Assembly: GCA_017546785.1 (NCBI GenBank)
Contig: JAFYRW010000012.1
Span: 1 to 59,966 of the forward strand
Source: Bacteroidaceae bacterium
GTDB lineage: Bacteria; Bacteroidota; Bacteroidia; Bacteroidales; Bacteroidaceae
Length of the DNA stretch: 59,966 nt
Reading direction: 5' to 3'
The position numbers and the translations under genes are program-made. Below, in pieces: positions 43,277 to 52,063 of this stretch. Numbering within the stretch: position 1 is the stretch's first letter; each line of letters opens with the position of its first letter. Under the pieces are notes generated by a model that searched no databases, was not told the DNA's origin, and saw only the letters and a program-made list of their open reading frames with translations.

Positions 43277-43847
43277 TAAGCTACGTACCGTAATTTTCGG
43301 AGGTAGTTTCGACCCTATACATATAGGGCATACGTCGCTGGCAACAGAGGTATTGCGACAGAATCTTGCCGATGAAGTATGGTTTATGGTCTCTCCCCGT
43401 AATCCTTTAAAAAAAGATTTACATCTTACCGATGAGGTCATTCGTCTGGAAATGGTGCGCCTTGCCGTTGCCGGCGAGCCGCGCTTCGTTGCGTGCGATT
43501 TTGAGTTCAATCTTCCCCGTCCCTCCTACACCTATCATACGCTGCAGGCATTGGAGGTTGCTTACCCCGACAGGCAATTCATTCTGCTCATAGGAGCCGA
43601 CAATTGGGCTTGTATCAATCGCTGGTATAACTATCAGGAAATAATATCGCGCTACTCAATAATAGTCTATCCTCGTGGGGGCGAGAAGTTTGCCCAATTG
43701 CCCGAAAATGTCAGTTGGATCTCTTCTCCGCTTTTCGATATTAGCTCAACCGAGATTCGCGGCCAGCTATTTAAAGATGAAAAGATGCAACAATGGCTCC
43801 CTTCGGGTGTTTATGATTATATAATAACAAATAATCTTTACAAATAG
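43269..43847 (+). CDS. nadD: Nicotinate-nucleotide adenylyltransferase
   Basis: 192 residues. Adenylylates nicotinate mononucleotide in NAD synthesis. The nucleotidyltransferase motif FGGSFDPIHIGH (10-21) and the C-terminal SSTEIR-type motif (ISSTEIRGQL) are present. The ATG at 43269 overlaps the gmk stop (ATGCATAA), so the two are translationally coupled. Confidence 0.95.
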   Translation: MHNKLRTVIFGGSFDPIHIGHTSLATEVLRQNLADEVWFMVSPRNPLKKDLHLTDEVIRLEMVRLAVAGEPRFVACDFEFNLPRPSYTYHTLQALEVAYPDRQFILLIGADNWACINRWYNYQEIISRYSIIVYPRGGEKFAQLPENVSWISSPLFDISSTEIRGQLFKDEKMQQWLPSGVYDYIITNNLYK

Positions 43848-43848
43848 A

Positions 43849-44496
43849 ATGAAAAGAGTGCTCTCGCTGTTGCTGCTGTTGCTTCCCCTGTCGCTTGTGG
43901 CTCAAAAGCCGCTCAGACTATACGACCAGATGAGCGATGCACTGCAGTCGGTTTTTTGCGATTATGTCGCGGCCGAGGGTGAGGTGAGATTCGTTTCAAG
44001 CCCCTATGGGCAATATGTGGGGCATTTTATCGGCAATACACTCTACGGGTGGGGATATTTCCTGTCGAACGACGGCTCGCAGACTTTTGGGCAGTATCGC
44101 GGCGGAAAGCATCTTTTTGGAATAACATTGACGTCGGCAATAGCGCGTGTAGGCAGCGCGGATAATTTTGTTGAGTACGACCTTGAGACAGGTAATATTT
44201 CGCGTACGCACGACAAAGAGGGCTATCACACTCCGCCAAAAGAGTATATCGACGCTGTTGCGGCGGGGCAGCCTCACGCAGGCTTCTATCGTATAACCTA
44301 CGATAATGGCGACGTTTATTACGGCGAAATTTATAATGGCCGTCGTCACGGCTACGGCATATACTATTGGAGCAACGGTGACTTTTGGTACGGAGAGTAT
44401 AGAAACGGCTATCGTCAGGGTTACGGCGTCCTTTTTAAGGTCGATAAGCAGATATTCTATGGAAAATGGATAGGCGATAGGAAAATTGAGGAGTAA
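43849..44496 (+). CDS. Exported MORN-repeat protein
   Basis: 215 residues with a signal peptide (hydrophobic 5-17, cleavage near LVAQK). The second half has MORN-type repeats: DNGDVYYGEIYNGRRHGYG, SNGDFWYGEYRNGYRQGYG and KVDKQIFYGKWIGDRK, with earlier weaker copies around residues 50-75 (VGHFIGNTLYGWGYF). MORN repeats form elongated sheets and often mediate protein or lipid contacts. It starts one base after nadD and ends before a strong terminator. Role unknown. Confidence 0.8.
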   Translation: MKRVLSLLLLLLPLSLVAQKPLRLYDQMSDALQSVFCDYVAAEGEVRFVSSPYGQYVGHFIGNTLYGWGYFLSNDGSQTFGQYRGGKHLFGITLTSAIARVGSADNFVEYDLETGNISRTHDKEGYHTPPKEYIDAVAAGQPHAGFYRITYDNGDVYYGEIYNGRRHGYGIYYWSNGDFWYGEYRNGYRQGYGVLFKVDKQIFYGKWIGDRKIEE

Positions 44497-44517
44497 CGTC
44501 TGTTGCAACAATTATAG

Positions 44518-44548
44518 TGCGCATCCTAAAGGGGTGCGCATTTTTTTT
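44518..44548 (+). terminator. Intrinsic terminator of the yicC-gmk-nadD-MORN operon
   Basis: TGCGCATCC (44518-44526) pairs with GGGTGCGCA (44532-44540) with one G-U pair; eight T follow. Confidence 0.9.
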
Positions 44549-44594
44549 ATGCTTATTTGGGCAATTTGCTATATATAATCCCTGTTTTTCTTGC

Positions 44595-44671
44595 TTTTTG
44601 TAAAAAAACATCGTATTTTCGGCTGTTTTTTGTAAAAAATGGTCAATGGACCAACTTTATTTGTATTTTTG
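44595..44671 (+). promoter_or_regulatory. Promoter region of the aromatic amino acid operon with paired direct repeats
   Basis: TTTTTGTAAAAAA occurs at 44595-44607 and 44627-44639, 32 bases apart (three helical turns). An inverted repeat TGGTC-AATG-GACCA (44640-44653) follows, then a -7 element TATTTTTG (44664-44671) 31 bases before the DAHP synthase start. The repeats sit where an activator or repressor could bind. No leader peptide or T-box was seen. Confidence 0.45.
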
Positions 44672-44702
44672 TAATCTCATAATTAAAAAATAATAGAACA
44701 AT

Positions 44703-45716
44703 ATGATAGCAGTATTAAAAAACGGAGTAACAAAAACTCAGCGCGACAATCTTGTTCATTGGCTCGAGTCGCAGAATGTGAAAGTGCATATTTCTGAGGG
44801 TGAGATTCAGACTGTTCTTGGATTGATCGGTGACACAAGCAATATTGATATTGATTTACTTTCGGGACTCGATATAATCTCGAATGTGACACGAATCAGC
44901 GAGCCTTTCAAGAGTGCCAACCGTCGTTTTCACCCCGAGGATACAGTTATTGAGATTGGTTCGGGCGACAACAAGGTAAAAATCGGTGGCGGCAATTTCT
45001 GTATTATGGCAGGCCCCTGCTCGGTTGAGTCGGAGGAGCAGATTCTCTCTATCGCACACTCGGTAAAAGCTTCGGGCGCCCAGATGTTGCGCGGCGGAGC
45101 ATTTAAGCCCCGTACCTCTCCATACGATTTTCAGGGATTGCGTGCCGAGGGATTGCAGCTCCTTCTTAAGGCTCGTCAGGAGACAGGTCTTCCCTTTGTT
45201 ACCGAAATTATGAGCGCATCGCATCTTGACCTTTTTGCCGACGTTGATGTTATTCAGGTAGGAGCGCGCAATATGCAGAATTTTGAGCTTCTTAAAGAGC
45301 TTGGCCGTTGCGATAAGCCTATCCTTCTCAAGCGAGGAATGTCGGCAACACTCAAAGAACTTCTTATGAGTGCCGAATATATTATGTCCGAGGGTAACGA
45401 GCAGGTTATCTTGTGCGAGCGCGGTATACGCAGCTACGACAATTACACCCGCAATGTGCTCGACCTTGCTGCCGTTCCCGTGCTTAACGGTCTTACCCAC
45501 CTTCCCATTGTGGTAGACCCCAGCCACGCTACAGGAGTATCGCGCCTTGTGCGTCCTATGGCTTGTGCAGCTACAGCTTCGGGTGCCGACGGACTCATCA
45601 TAGAGGTACACAACGATCCTGCCCACGCTCTTTGCGACGGCGCACAATCGCTTACACCCGAGCAATTTGCCGAGGTGGCATCGCGTGTGAATGAGATTCG
45701 CAGTATAATGCACTAA
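44703..45716 (+). CDS. 3-deoxy-7-phosphoheptulonate synthase (type I beta)
   Basis: 337 residues. Condenses PEP and erythrose 4-phosphate, the first step of the shikimate pathway. A ferredoxin-like N-terminal domain (about 1-70, similar to the regulatory domain of Thermotoga enzymes) precedes the TIM barrel with MAGPCSVES, RGGAFKPRTSPYDFQG and VVDPSHATG. No chorismate mutase domain is fused to it; that activity is on pheA. First gene of the aromatic operon. Confidence 0.93.
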   Translation: MIAVLKNGVTKTQRDNLVHWLESQNVKVHISEGEIQTVLGLIGDTSNIDIDLLSGLDIISNVTRISEPFKSANRRFHPEDTVIEIGSGDNKVKIGGGNFCIMAGPCSVESEEQILSIAHSVKASGAQMLRGGAFKPRTSPYDFQGLRAEGLQLLLKARQETGLPFVTEIMSASHLDLFADVDVIQVGARNMQNFELLKELGRCDKPILLKRGMSATLKELLMSAEYIMSEGNEQVILCERGIRSYDNYTRNVLDLAAVPVLNGLTHLPIVVDPSHATGVSRLVRPMACAATASGADGLIIEVHNDPAHALCDGAQSLTPEQFAEVASRVNEIRSIMH

Positions 45717-45728
45717 TCATTTACAAAG

Positions 45729-46559
45729 ATGAATGTTGGAATAGTTGGTCTGGGACTTATCGGTGGCTCTGCAGCAAAGGCATACAAGGCTGCAGGGCAC
45801 ACTGTTTATGGCTACGACATAAACCAGATGGTTACGGGTTATGCGCGTATCGACGGCACTCTCGATGGAGAGCTTACTCACGATACATACTCTTGCTGCG
45901 ATATTATTCTGCTTACCGCTACTCCTAAGGCTGTTGCCGAGTATCTGCAGCAGAATGCCTCTTTCTTTCCCAAAGGGGCTCTTGTGGTCGATTTTTGCGG
46001 AACAAAATTAAGAATATGCGAGCTTGGATTCTCGTTGGCGCAGAAGTATGGCTTTACCTTTGTGGGTGCCCATCCTATGGCGGGACTACAATTCTCGGGA
46101 TATAAATATTCGCGTGAGACGCTCTTCAGCGGAGCATCGGTGATAATTGTCCCTGCCCGATACGACGATATTACCCTGCTAGACAATGTAAAGTCTCTCT
46201 TGTCGCCTCTCGGCTTCAAGAAACACGTTGTGACAACAGCGCAGTATCACGACAAGATGATAGCCTACACCTCTCAGATGTGTCACGTTGTATCCAATGC
46301 CTTCATTAAGAGCCCCACAGCTCTCGAACATAAGGGATACAGTGCCGGTAGCTTCCGCGACTTTACACGCGTGTCGCGTCTGAACGAGAATATGTGGACC
46401 GAACTTTTCCTGGATAACCGAGAATATCTGCTGTCGGAACTCGACCTTTTGATAAACTCCCTTACCGAGTATCGCGATGCAATAAAGGATGGCGACAGCG
46501 ACAGGCTGCGTAACCTTTTGCGCGACGGTCGAGTAGCAAAAGAATTAACCGAAAAATAG
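45729..46559 (+). CDS. tyrA: Prephenate dehydrogenase
   Basis: 276 residues. NAD(P)-binding loop GLGLIGGS at the N-terminus, VGAHPMAGLQFSGY for prephenate binding, and an all-helical C-terminal domain. Leads to tyrosine by oxidative decarboxylation of prephenate. No ACT domain, so feedback control must be elsewhere. It lies 12 bases after the DAHP synthase gene and 6 before aroB. Confidence 0.92.
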   Translation: MNVGIVGLGLIGGSAAKAYKAAGHTVYGYDINQMVTGYARIDGTLDGELTHDTYSCCDIILLTATPKAVAEYLQQNASFFPKGALVVDFCGTKLRICELGFSLAQKYGFTFVGAHPMAGLQFSGYKYSRETLFSGASVIIVPARYDDITLLDNVKSLLSPLGFKKHVVTTAQYHDKMIAYTSQMCHVVSNAFIKSPTALEHKGYSAGSFRDFTRVSRLNENMWTELFLDNREYLLSELDLLINSLTEYRDAIKDGDSDRLRNLLRDGRVAKELTEK

Positions 46560-46565
46560 AAACAA

Positions 46566-47615
46566 ATGTCATATAATACTATTCACGTAGAGGCTTCGCG
46601 CTCCTATGATATTCTCATAGGCCGTAATATACTGCCCCGTATAGGGGAGTTCATCCGTCCTTTGGTGGGTGAATGCCGCATAGGTCTCTTGACCGACTCT
46701 ACTGTCGATACTCTTTATGGCGAGAAAATAATAGAGTACCTCTCCGACGCAGGCTATAATGTCTGTAAATTTGTCGTTCCGGCAGGAGAGGCCTCAAAAT
46801 GTGCCGAGAATCTTCTCGATTTTCTGAATTTCCTTGCCGAGTGCAAACTCACACGCAGCGACGCTGTTGTTGCCTTCGGCGGTGGAGTAGTAGGTGATAT
46901 GGCGGGATTGTCGGCGGCACTCTTCTTGCGTGGCGTGAAATATATTCAGATTCCTACCACACTCCTTTCGGCTGTTGATAGTTCGGTGGGTGGAAAAACT
47001 GCGATAGATATTCCTGCAGGAAAGAACCTTGTGGGAGCATTCTATCAGCCGTCGCTTGTCTGTTGCGACACAGTGTTAATGGATACTCTTACTCCCGAAA
47101 TTTATCGCGACGGCTGTGCCGAGGTAATAAAGTATGGAGTAATCCTCGACAAGAATCTCTACGACACATTGCAGAATGTGCCTTTCGACCGAGAGAGTGT
47201 GGTCGCCCGTTGCGTGGAGATTAAGCGCGACGTTGTACAGCAGGATGAGTTTGACAATGGCGTGCGCGGGCTGCTCAATTTTGGTCATACGTTCGGCCAC
47301 GCAATAGAAAAGTTGAGCAATTTTGGCGTTTCTCACGGTGCCGCTGTAGCAAAGGGAATGCTCATTGCTGCAAAGATGGCCCCTCTATGCGGTTTTTGCA
47401 ATGTTGCTCTTGAACTTGCCGCCCTATTGGAGAAATATGGCTTCGACCTCTCCTGCAACTACTCGGCCGATGAATTGTACGATGCTATACTATCCGATAA
47501 GAAACGTCGTGGTGGCGAGATAAGCGTCGTTCTTCCCCGTGCTATAGGCGACTGCATACTGGTTACCTTGCCGGTAGAGGAGTTGTATGACAAACTTAAA
47601 AAAGTTATTGGCTAA
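46566..47615 (+). CDS. aroB: 3-dehydroquinate synthase
   Basis: 349 residues. Cyclises DAHP to 3-dehydroquinate with NAD and a metal ion. GGGVVGDMAGLSAALFLRG, SSVGGKTAIDIPAGKNLVG and the metal-ligand NFGHTFGHAIEK are intact. Second step of the shikimate pathway; 2 bases separate it from aroA. Confidence 0.95.
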   Translation: MSYNTIHVEASRSYDILIGRNILPRIGEFIRPLVGECRIGLLTDSTVDTLYGEKIIEYLSDAGYNVCKFVVPAGEASKCAENLLDFLNFLAECKLTRSDAVVAFGGGVVGDMAGLSAALFLRGVKYIQIPTTLLSAVDSSVGGKTAIDIPAGKNLVGAFYQPSLVCCDTVLMDTLTPEIYRDGCAEVIKYGVILDKNLYDTLQNVPFDRESVVARCVEIKRDVVQQDEFDNGVRGLLNFGHTFGHAIEKLSNFGVSHGAAVAKGMLIAAKMAPLCGFCNVALELAALLEKYGFDLSCNYSADELYDAILSDKKRRGGEISVVLPRAIGDCILVTLPVEELYDKLKKVIG

Positions 47616-47617
47616 AT

Positions 47618-48877
47618 ATGGATATTAAACTCAATGGAATATTGTCGGGTGTAGTAACACCGCCGCCATCAAAGTCGCAGGCTCATCGTCTGCTCATTTG
47701 TGCGGCTCTCGGCAAGCAACCTTGCAGTATATTTTGTAATGCTCTAAACGACGACCTTGTAGCAACAATGAACTGCTTGAATGCTCTTGGTGCGCAAATA
47801 GAATATAATAATCATACTTTTACCGTTAATCCTATAGAACCCAAAAAGGGTGCTACGCTCAATTGCGAGGAGAGTGGCTCAACATTGCGCTTCCTTATTC
47901 CTATCGCAGCTGCGTTAGGCTCCGATGCAACATTCGTGGGACACGGTAAACTGCCCTATCGTCCCAACGGAGACCTTTGTGCCGCTCTCAGCGAGAATGG
48001 AGTGAGCTTCGAGGCTCACTTTCCCGAGGCCGAGCTTCCTCTTACCTGCAGCGGAACGCTAAAGGGCGGTAGCTTTAAATTGCCCGGAAATATCTCCTCG
48101 CAATATCTTACCGGCCTTCTCTTTGCCCTTCCTCTTACTATGGAGGATAGCACAATAGAGGTTATTGGCGGCCTTAACAGCGCATCGTATATTGCAATGA
48201 CTCTCGATGCACTCGAAAAGGCAGGAATATATATAGAGGAGAGCGGTAACATATACCGCGTACCCAGCAAGCAAAAGTATGCACTGCCCGACAATCTTGC
48301 GGTAGAGAGTGACTGGTCGTCGGCAGCCTTTTGGTTGGTAGCCGGCATTGTGGGCAAAAATCCTATAAGCATAAAGGGGCTTAACACAAGGTCGTTGCAG
48401 GGCGACAAGCGCATCATTGACCATTTGCGTAAGATGGGCGCATATATCGAGAATACACAGGAGGCTATAGTGGCAATGCCCTCGCATCTTTTCGGCGCAG
48501 AGCTTGACTGTCGCGACACTCCCGACCTTCTGCCCATACTCTCGGTGGCGGCTGCGGCGGCTCAAGGAAAGACAACATTCCTGAATGTCGGTCGTCTGCG
48601 CTACAAGGAGAGCGACCGTCTGGCGGCAATGAAGACAACGCTCGCATCATTCGGTATACAGTCGGAGATTGGCGAGGATACATTCACCGTATACGGCGGA
48701 ACAGTGTCGGTCAAGGGTGCTGTCGATAGCTTCGGCGACCATCGTATAGCAATGTCAGCCGCTATATTGTCTACCCTCTCTGCTGCTCCCGTTACAATTA
48801 CCGGTGCCGAATGTGTCGCAAAATCCTACCCTCGCTTTTACGACGATTTTGTTGCGTTGGGTGGTAAGAAATATTGA
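47618..48877 (+). CDS. aroA: 5-enolpyruvylshikimate-3-phosphate synthase
   Basis: 419 residues. Transfers enolpyruvate from PEP to shikimate 3-phosphate. PPSKSQAHRLLI at the N-terminus (Lys and Ser/Arg contacts), the EESGSTLRF segment and the C-terminal GDHRIAMSAAI with RYKESDRL are present. The glyphosate-site stretch is ESGSTLRFL, that is, it lacks the usual GNxGTxxR pattern. Confidence 0.94.
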   Translation: MDIKLNGILSGVVTPPPSKSQAHRLLICAALGKQPCSIFCNALNDDLVATMNCLNALGAQIEYNNHTFTVNPIEPKKGATLNCEESGSTLRFLIPIAAALGSDATFVGHGKLPYRPNGDLCAALSENGVSFEAHFPEAELPLTCSGTLKGGSFKLPGNISSQYLTGLLFALPLTMEDSTIEVIGGLNSASYIAMTLDALEKAGIYIEESGNIYRVPSKQKYALPDNLAVESDWSSAAFWLVAGIVGKNPISIKGLNTRSLQGDKRIIDHLRKMGAYIENTQEAIVAMPSHLFGAELDCRDTPDLLPILSVAAAAAQGKTTFLNVGRLRYKESDRLAAMKTTLASFGIQSEIGEDTFTVYGGTVSVKGAVDSFGDHRIAMSAAILSTLSAAPVTITGAECVAKSYPRFYDDFVALGGKKY

Positions 48878-48898
48878 AATAAATAAAATATATATATT

Positions 48899-50041
48899 AT
48901 GGACTTAGAAGAATTACGCAAACAGATTGACGAGATAGACTCTAATATGTGCGACCTTTTCGCACGTAGAATGCAGGTTGTTACCGACATTGCACGATAC
49001 AAGAAAGAGAACAATATGGTGGTCTATCACCCTTCTCGTGCACGCAATGTGCTACAGAATGTATCTAAACGTCTGGGCCCTGAATTCGAGGGTTACGGCC
49101 GCACACTCTATCACACTATCTTCGACCTTAGCGAGTCGTATCAGACACGTGTCCTTGCCGAGGATTCCGAATTTTTCAAGGAGATAAAGGAGGTAACCTC
49201 TGTTCCTCCCACTCCCTTCCCCAAGCGCGCGTCGGTTGCTTGTGCCGGATGCGAAGGATCTTATGCTCATTTGGCATCGGAGCGCCTCTTCGACCTTCCC
49301 GAGATTATGTATATGAGCAATTTCGAGGGAGTGTTCAAGGCTGTCAGCAGCGGTCTTTGTGAATTTGGTCTTTTGCCTATCGAGAATTCAACTGCCGGTT
49401 CGGTGAATGCCGTGTACGACCTTCTTTCGAATTACAATGTCAGCATCGTGCGCAGCGTGCGTCTAAAGGTCGATCATTCGCTGCTCGTTCATCCGGGAAC
49501 AAAATTGGAGGATATTCGCGAGATTTATTCTCATCAGCAGGCTATAAGCCAGTGCTCCGACTTTTTGTCTACTCTAAAGAATGTAAGAATCATTCCCGTA
49601 GAGAATACCGCTGAGGCTGCACGTATGATTGCACAGTCGGGCGACCGCACCAAGGCATCGCTCTCTTCGCGTCTGTGTGCCGAACTTTATCAGTTGCAGG
49701 CAATAAAGAGTTCTATACAGAATCGCGACAACAACTATACACGCTTCATCTGTATATCACAGAAACCAAAGGTATATTCGGGTGCCGACCGCACAAGTAT
49801 TATGATGGTTATTCCCAATCGTCCGGGAACACTCTTCAGAATAATGTCGCGTTTCAATGCCACAGGAGTCAATCTTGTCAAGCTCGAGAGCCGCCATATT
49901 CCCGAGCGCGAATTTGAGTACCGTTTCTATTTCGACATTGAGGCGTCGGTGTACAGCGAGGAGTTCCTCTCGCTTATGTGCGAGCTTCACGAGTGCGGAG
50001 AGCAATTCAAATATTTTGGTACATACGCCGAAATAATCTGA
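48899..50041 (+). CDS. pheA: Bifunctional chorismate mutase/prephenate dehydratase
   Basis: 380 residues in three parts: an AroQ-type chorismate mutase (about 1-88, LRKQIDEIDSNMCDLFARRM), a prephenate dehydratase (about 107-285, with GCEGSYAHLAS and PIENSTAGSVNAVYDLL) and a C-terminal ACT domain (about 298-375, RPGTLFRIMSRFNATGVNLVKLESRHI) that usually binds phenylalanine. Gives phenylpyruvate; no aminotransferase gene is nearby. Followed by aroQ after 6 bases. Confidence 0.94.
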   Translation: MDLEELRKQIDEIDSNMCDLFARRMQVVTDIARYKKENNMVVYHPSRARNVLQNVSKRLGPEFEGYGRTLYHTIFDLSESYQTRVLAEDSEFFKEIKEVTSVPPTPFPKRASVACAGCEGSYAHLASERLFDLPEIMYMSNFEGVFKAVSSGLCEFGLLPIENSTAGSVNAVYDLLSNYNVSIVRSVRLKVDHSLLVHPGTKLEDIREIYSHQQAISQCSDFLSTLKNVRIIPVENTAEAARMIAQSGDRTKASLSSRLCAELYQLQAIKSSIQNRDNNYTRFICISQKPKVYSGADRTSIMMVIPNRPGTLFRIMSRFNATGVNLVKLESRHIPEREFEYRFYFDIEASVYSEEFLSLMCELHECGEQFKYFGTYAEII

Positions 50042-50047
50042 TGCCCT

Positions 50048-50479
50048 ATGAAAAAGATACTTGTAATAAACGGTCCTAATCTGAATATGTTAGGGTTGCG
50101 TGAGCCTGCACTCTATGGTGCGCAGAATTTCGAGTCTCTGCAGGCGTTCATACGCTCCTCGGCCAATTCTATCGGACTATCGGTTGAACTGTTTCAGTCG
50201 AACCACGAGGGAGCTATCGTCGATAAGATTCAGGCAGCCTATGGCGTGTTTGACGGAATACTTATCAATCCTGCGGCATATACTCATACAAGCGTTGCCA
50301 TCCTCGATGCTCTAAAGGCTGTGGCGCTGCCTACCGCCGAGGTTCACCTTACCGATATTTCCACCCGCGAGGAGTTCCGCAAATTCTCCTTTGTGTCGCT
50401 CTATGCACAAAAGACTATCTGCGGTAAAGGGTTCGAGGGTTACCGCGAAGGGTTACAATATCTTTCCGAAATACTTTGA
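50048..50479 (+). CDS. aroQ: Type II 3-dehydroquinate dehydratase
   Basis: 143 residues. Dehydrates 3-dehydroquinate to 3-dehydroshikimate. NGPNLNMLGLREPALYG (with the catalytic Tyr), QSNHEGAIVDKI, NPAAYTHTSVAI and the EVHLTDIS motif are intact. Completes the run aroB-aroA-aroQ; aroE, aroK and aroC are not in the window. Confidence 0.95.
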   Translation: MKKILVINGPNLNMLGLREPALYGAQNFESLQAFIRSSANSIGLSVELFQSNHEGAIVDKIQAAYGVFDGILINPAAYTHTSVAILDALKAVALPTAEVHLTDISTREEFRKFSFVSLYAQKTICGKGFEGYREGLQYLSEIL

Positions 50480-50485
50480 CAATTG

Positions 50486-50514
50486 TTACAGACTCCCCTC
50501 AAAGGAGTCTGTAA
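50486..50514 (+). terminator. Hairpin between aroQ and nnr
   Basis: TTACAGACTCC (50486-50496) pairs perfectly with GGAGTCTGTAA (50504-50514). Only a weak T-run (TTTAATATA) follows, so it may be a partial terminator or attenuator within the operon. Confidence 0.6.
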
Positions 50515-50530
50515 TTTAATATAGTGAACA

Positions 50531-52063
50531 ATGAAAATATTCCCCACAGCAAGCGTAAAGGAACTTGACACCTATACAATAGCCAACGAGCCGATAGCCT
50601 CGATCGACCTTATGGAGCGTGCATCGCAGGCGCTTACAGATGCTATCCTGCGTAACTTCCCCGATGCCTCTTTTGCAATCTTTGCCGGAGCAGGGAACAA
50701 CGGTGGCGATGGGCTGGCCGTAGCGCGTATGCTTCTGTTTGCAGGGCGTGACGTCAGTGTGTGGTCGGTGGCTCCTGCGGGGCGTCTGTCGGCCGACTGC
50801 TCGTGTAATCTTGCCCGTTTGTGTCGGGCAGGCTGTGCGGTGAACAGCGTCGGGGAGAGTTTCTCTGCTCCTTCCTTGCCTGCCAATTGTGTGATAATAG
50901 ACGCACTTTTCGGTAGCGGGCTCAACAAACCTGTGACGGGTATTTATGCCGATATTATCCATTTTATGAATGGTGCGGGGTGCAATGTTGTCGCGGTAGA
51001 TATTCCCTCGGGTCTTATGGGCGAGGATAATAGCCCGAATATTCCCGAAAATATTGTAAAGGCCAATCTTACACTCACCCTTCAGTTCCCCAAACTCTCC
51101 TTCTTCTTTGCCGAGAATGAACTGTTCGTGGGGCGTTACGAGGTTATTGATATTGGCCTTAGCCGCGAGGGCATCGAGCGTCTGCACACAGAATATTCAC
51201 TTATTGAAAAGAGTGACATTGTAAAAATGTTGCAGCCCCGTGCGAGATTCTCGCACAAAGGAAATTACGGTCGTGCGCTGCTAGTTGCCGGCTCCTATGG
51301 AATGGCGGGAGCATCGTTGCTTGCCGCAAAGGCTACTATGCGTTCGGGCGTAGGGCTCTTGACCGTCAATCTGCCGCAGGGCAACAACCTTATAATGCAG
51401 AGCTTTCTGCCCGAGGCAATGACTTTGCCCGACAGTTGCTCTACGCATATATCGGCAGCTGTGCCTACCGACACCTATACAGCAGTAGCCGTAGGGCCGG
51501 GATTAGGGCAGCATACTGCAACAGCCAATGCTCTGCGTGAGCTTATAGAGCATTGCACCTGTCCTATGATAGTGGACGCCGATGCACTCAATATCATTGC
51601 TGCTGATGCCGAGTGGCTCAAGCGTCTGCCAGAGGGCAGTGTAATAACTCCTCATCCGGGAGAATTTGCGCGTCTGGCGGGTAAGAGCACAAGCGGCTAC
51701 GAGGCTCTGCAAAAGGCGCGTGCTATGGCTCGCGACAATAATATATGTGTGGTACTAAAAGGTGCCTTTACTGCTGTTGTCGCGCCGTCTGGCGAGTGCT
51801 CTTTCAACAGTACCGGTAACCCGGGAATGGCAACGGGAGGCAGCGGTGATGCGCTCACCGGCATTATACTCGCTCTTATGGCACGAGGCTACAGCAGCTA
51901 CGATGCTGCTCGTATTGCCGTTTATGTACACGGTGCGGCGGGTGACGCTGCCGCGCAACTTTTGGGCGAGACAGCAATGATTGCCGGAGATATTGTCGAA
52001 TATTTGCCTGCTGTATGGAATTCATTGGAGAGACTAAAAAATAGTGATTATGAATCTTTATAA
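50531..52063 (+). CDS. nnr: Bifunctional NAD(P)H-hydrate epimerase/ADP-dependent dehydratase
   Basis: 510 residues in two domains: an N-terminal YjeF epimerase (about 1-210, with GAGNNGGDGLAVARML and VAVDIPSGL) and a C-terminal ribokinase-like dehydratase (about 225-500, ending GNPGMATGGSGDALTG). Repairs damaged NAD(P)H hydrates. The transporter gene start overlaps its last codons. Confidence 0.94.
   Translation: MKIFPTASVKELDTYTIANEPIASIDLMERASQALTDAILRNFPDASFAIFAGAGNNGGDGLAVARMLLFAGRDVSVWSVAPAGRLSADCSCNLARLCRAGCAVNSVGESFSAPSLPANCVIIDALFGSGLNKPVTGIYADIIHFMNGAGCNVVAVDIPSGLMGEDNSPNIPENIVKANLTLTLQFPKLSFFFAENELFVGRYEVIDIGLSREGIERLHTEYSLIEKSDIVKMLQPRARFSHKGNYGRALLVAGSYGMAGASLLAAKATMRSGVGLLTVNLPQGNNLIMQSFLPEAMTLPDSCSTHISAAVPTDTYTAVAVGPGLGQHTATANALRELIEHCTCPMIVDADALNIIAADAEWLKRLPEGSVITPHPGEFARLAGKSTSGYEALQKARAMARDNNICVVLKGAFTAVVAPSGECSFNSTGNPGMATGGSGDALTGIILALMARGYSSYDAARIAVYVHGAAGDAAAQLLGETAMIAGDIVEYLPAVWNSLERLKNSDYESL

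Noticed and set aside
44856..45713. 285-codon minus-strand frame opposite DAHP synthase
   Set aside because: Antisense shadow of a well conserved enzyme.
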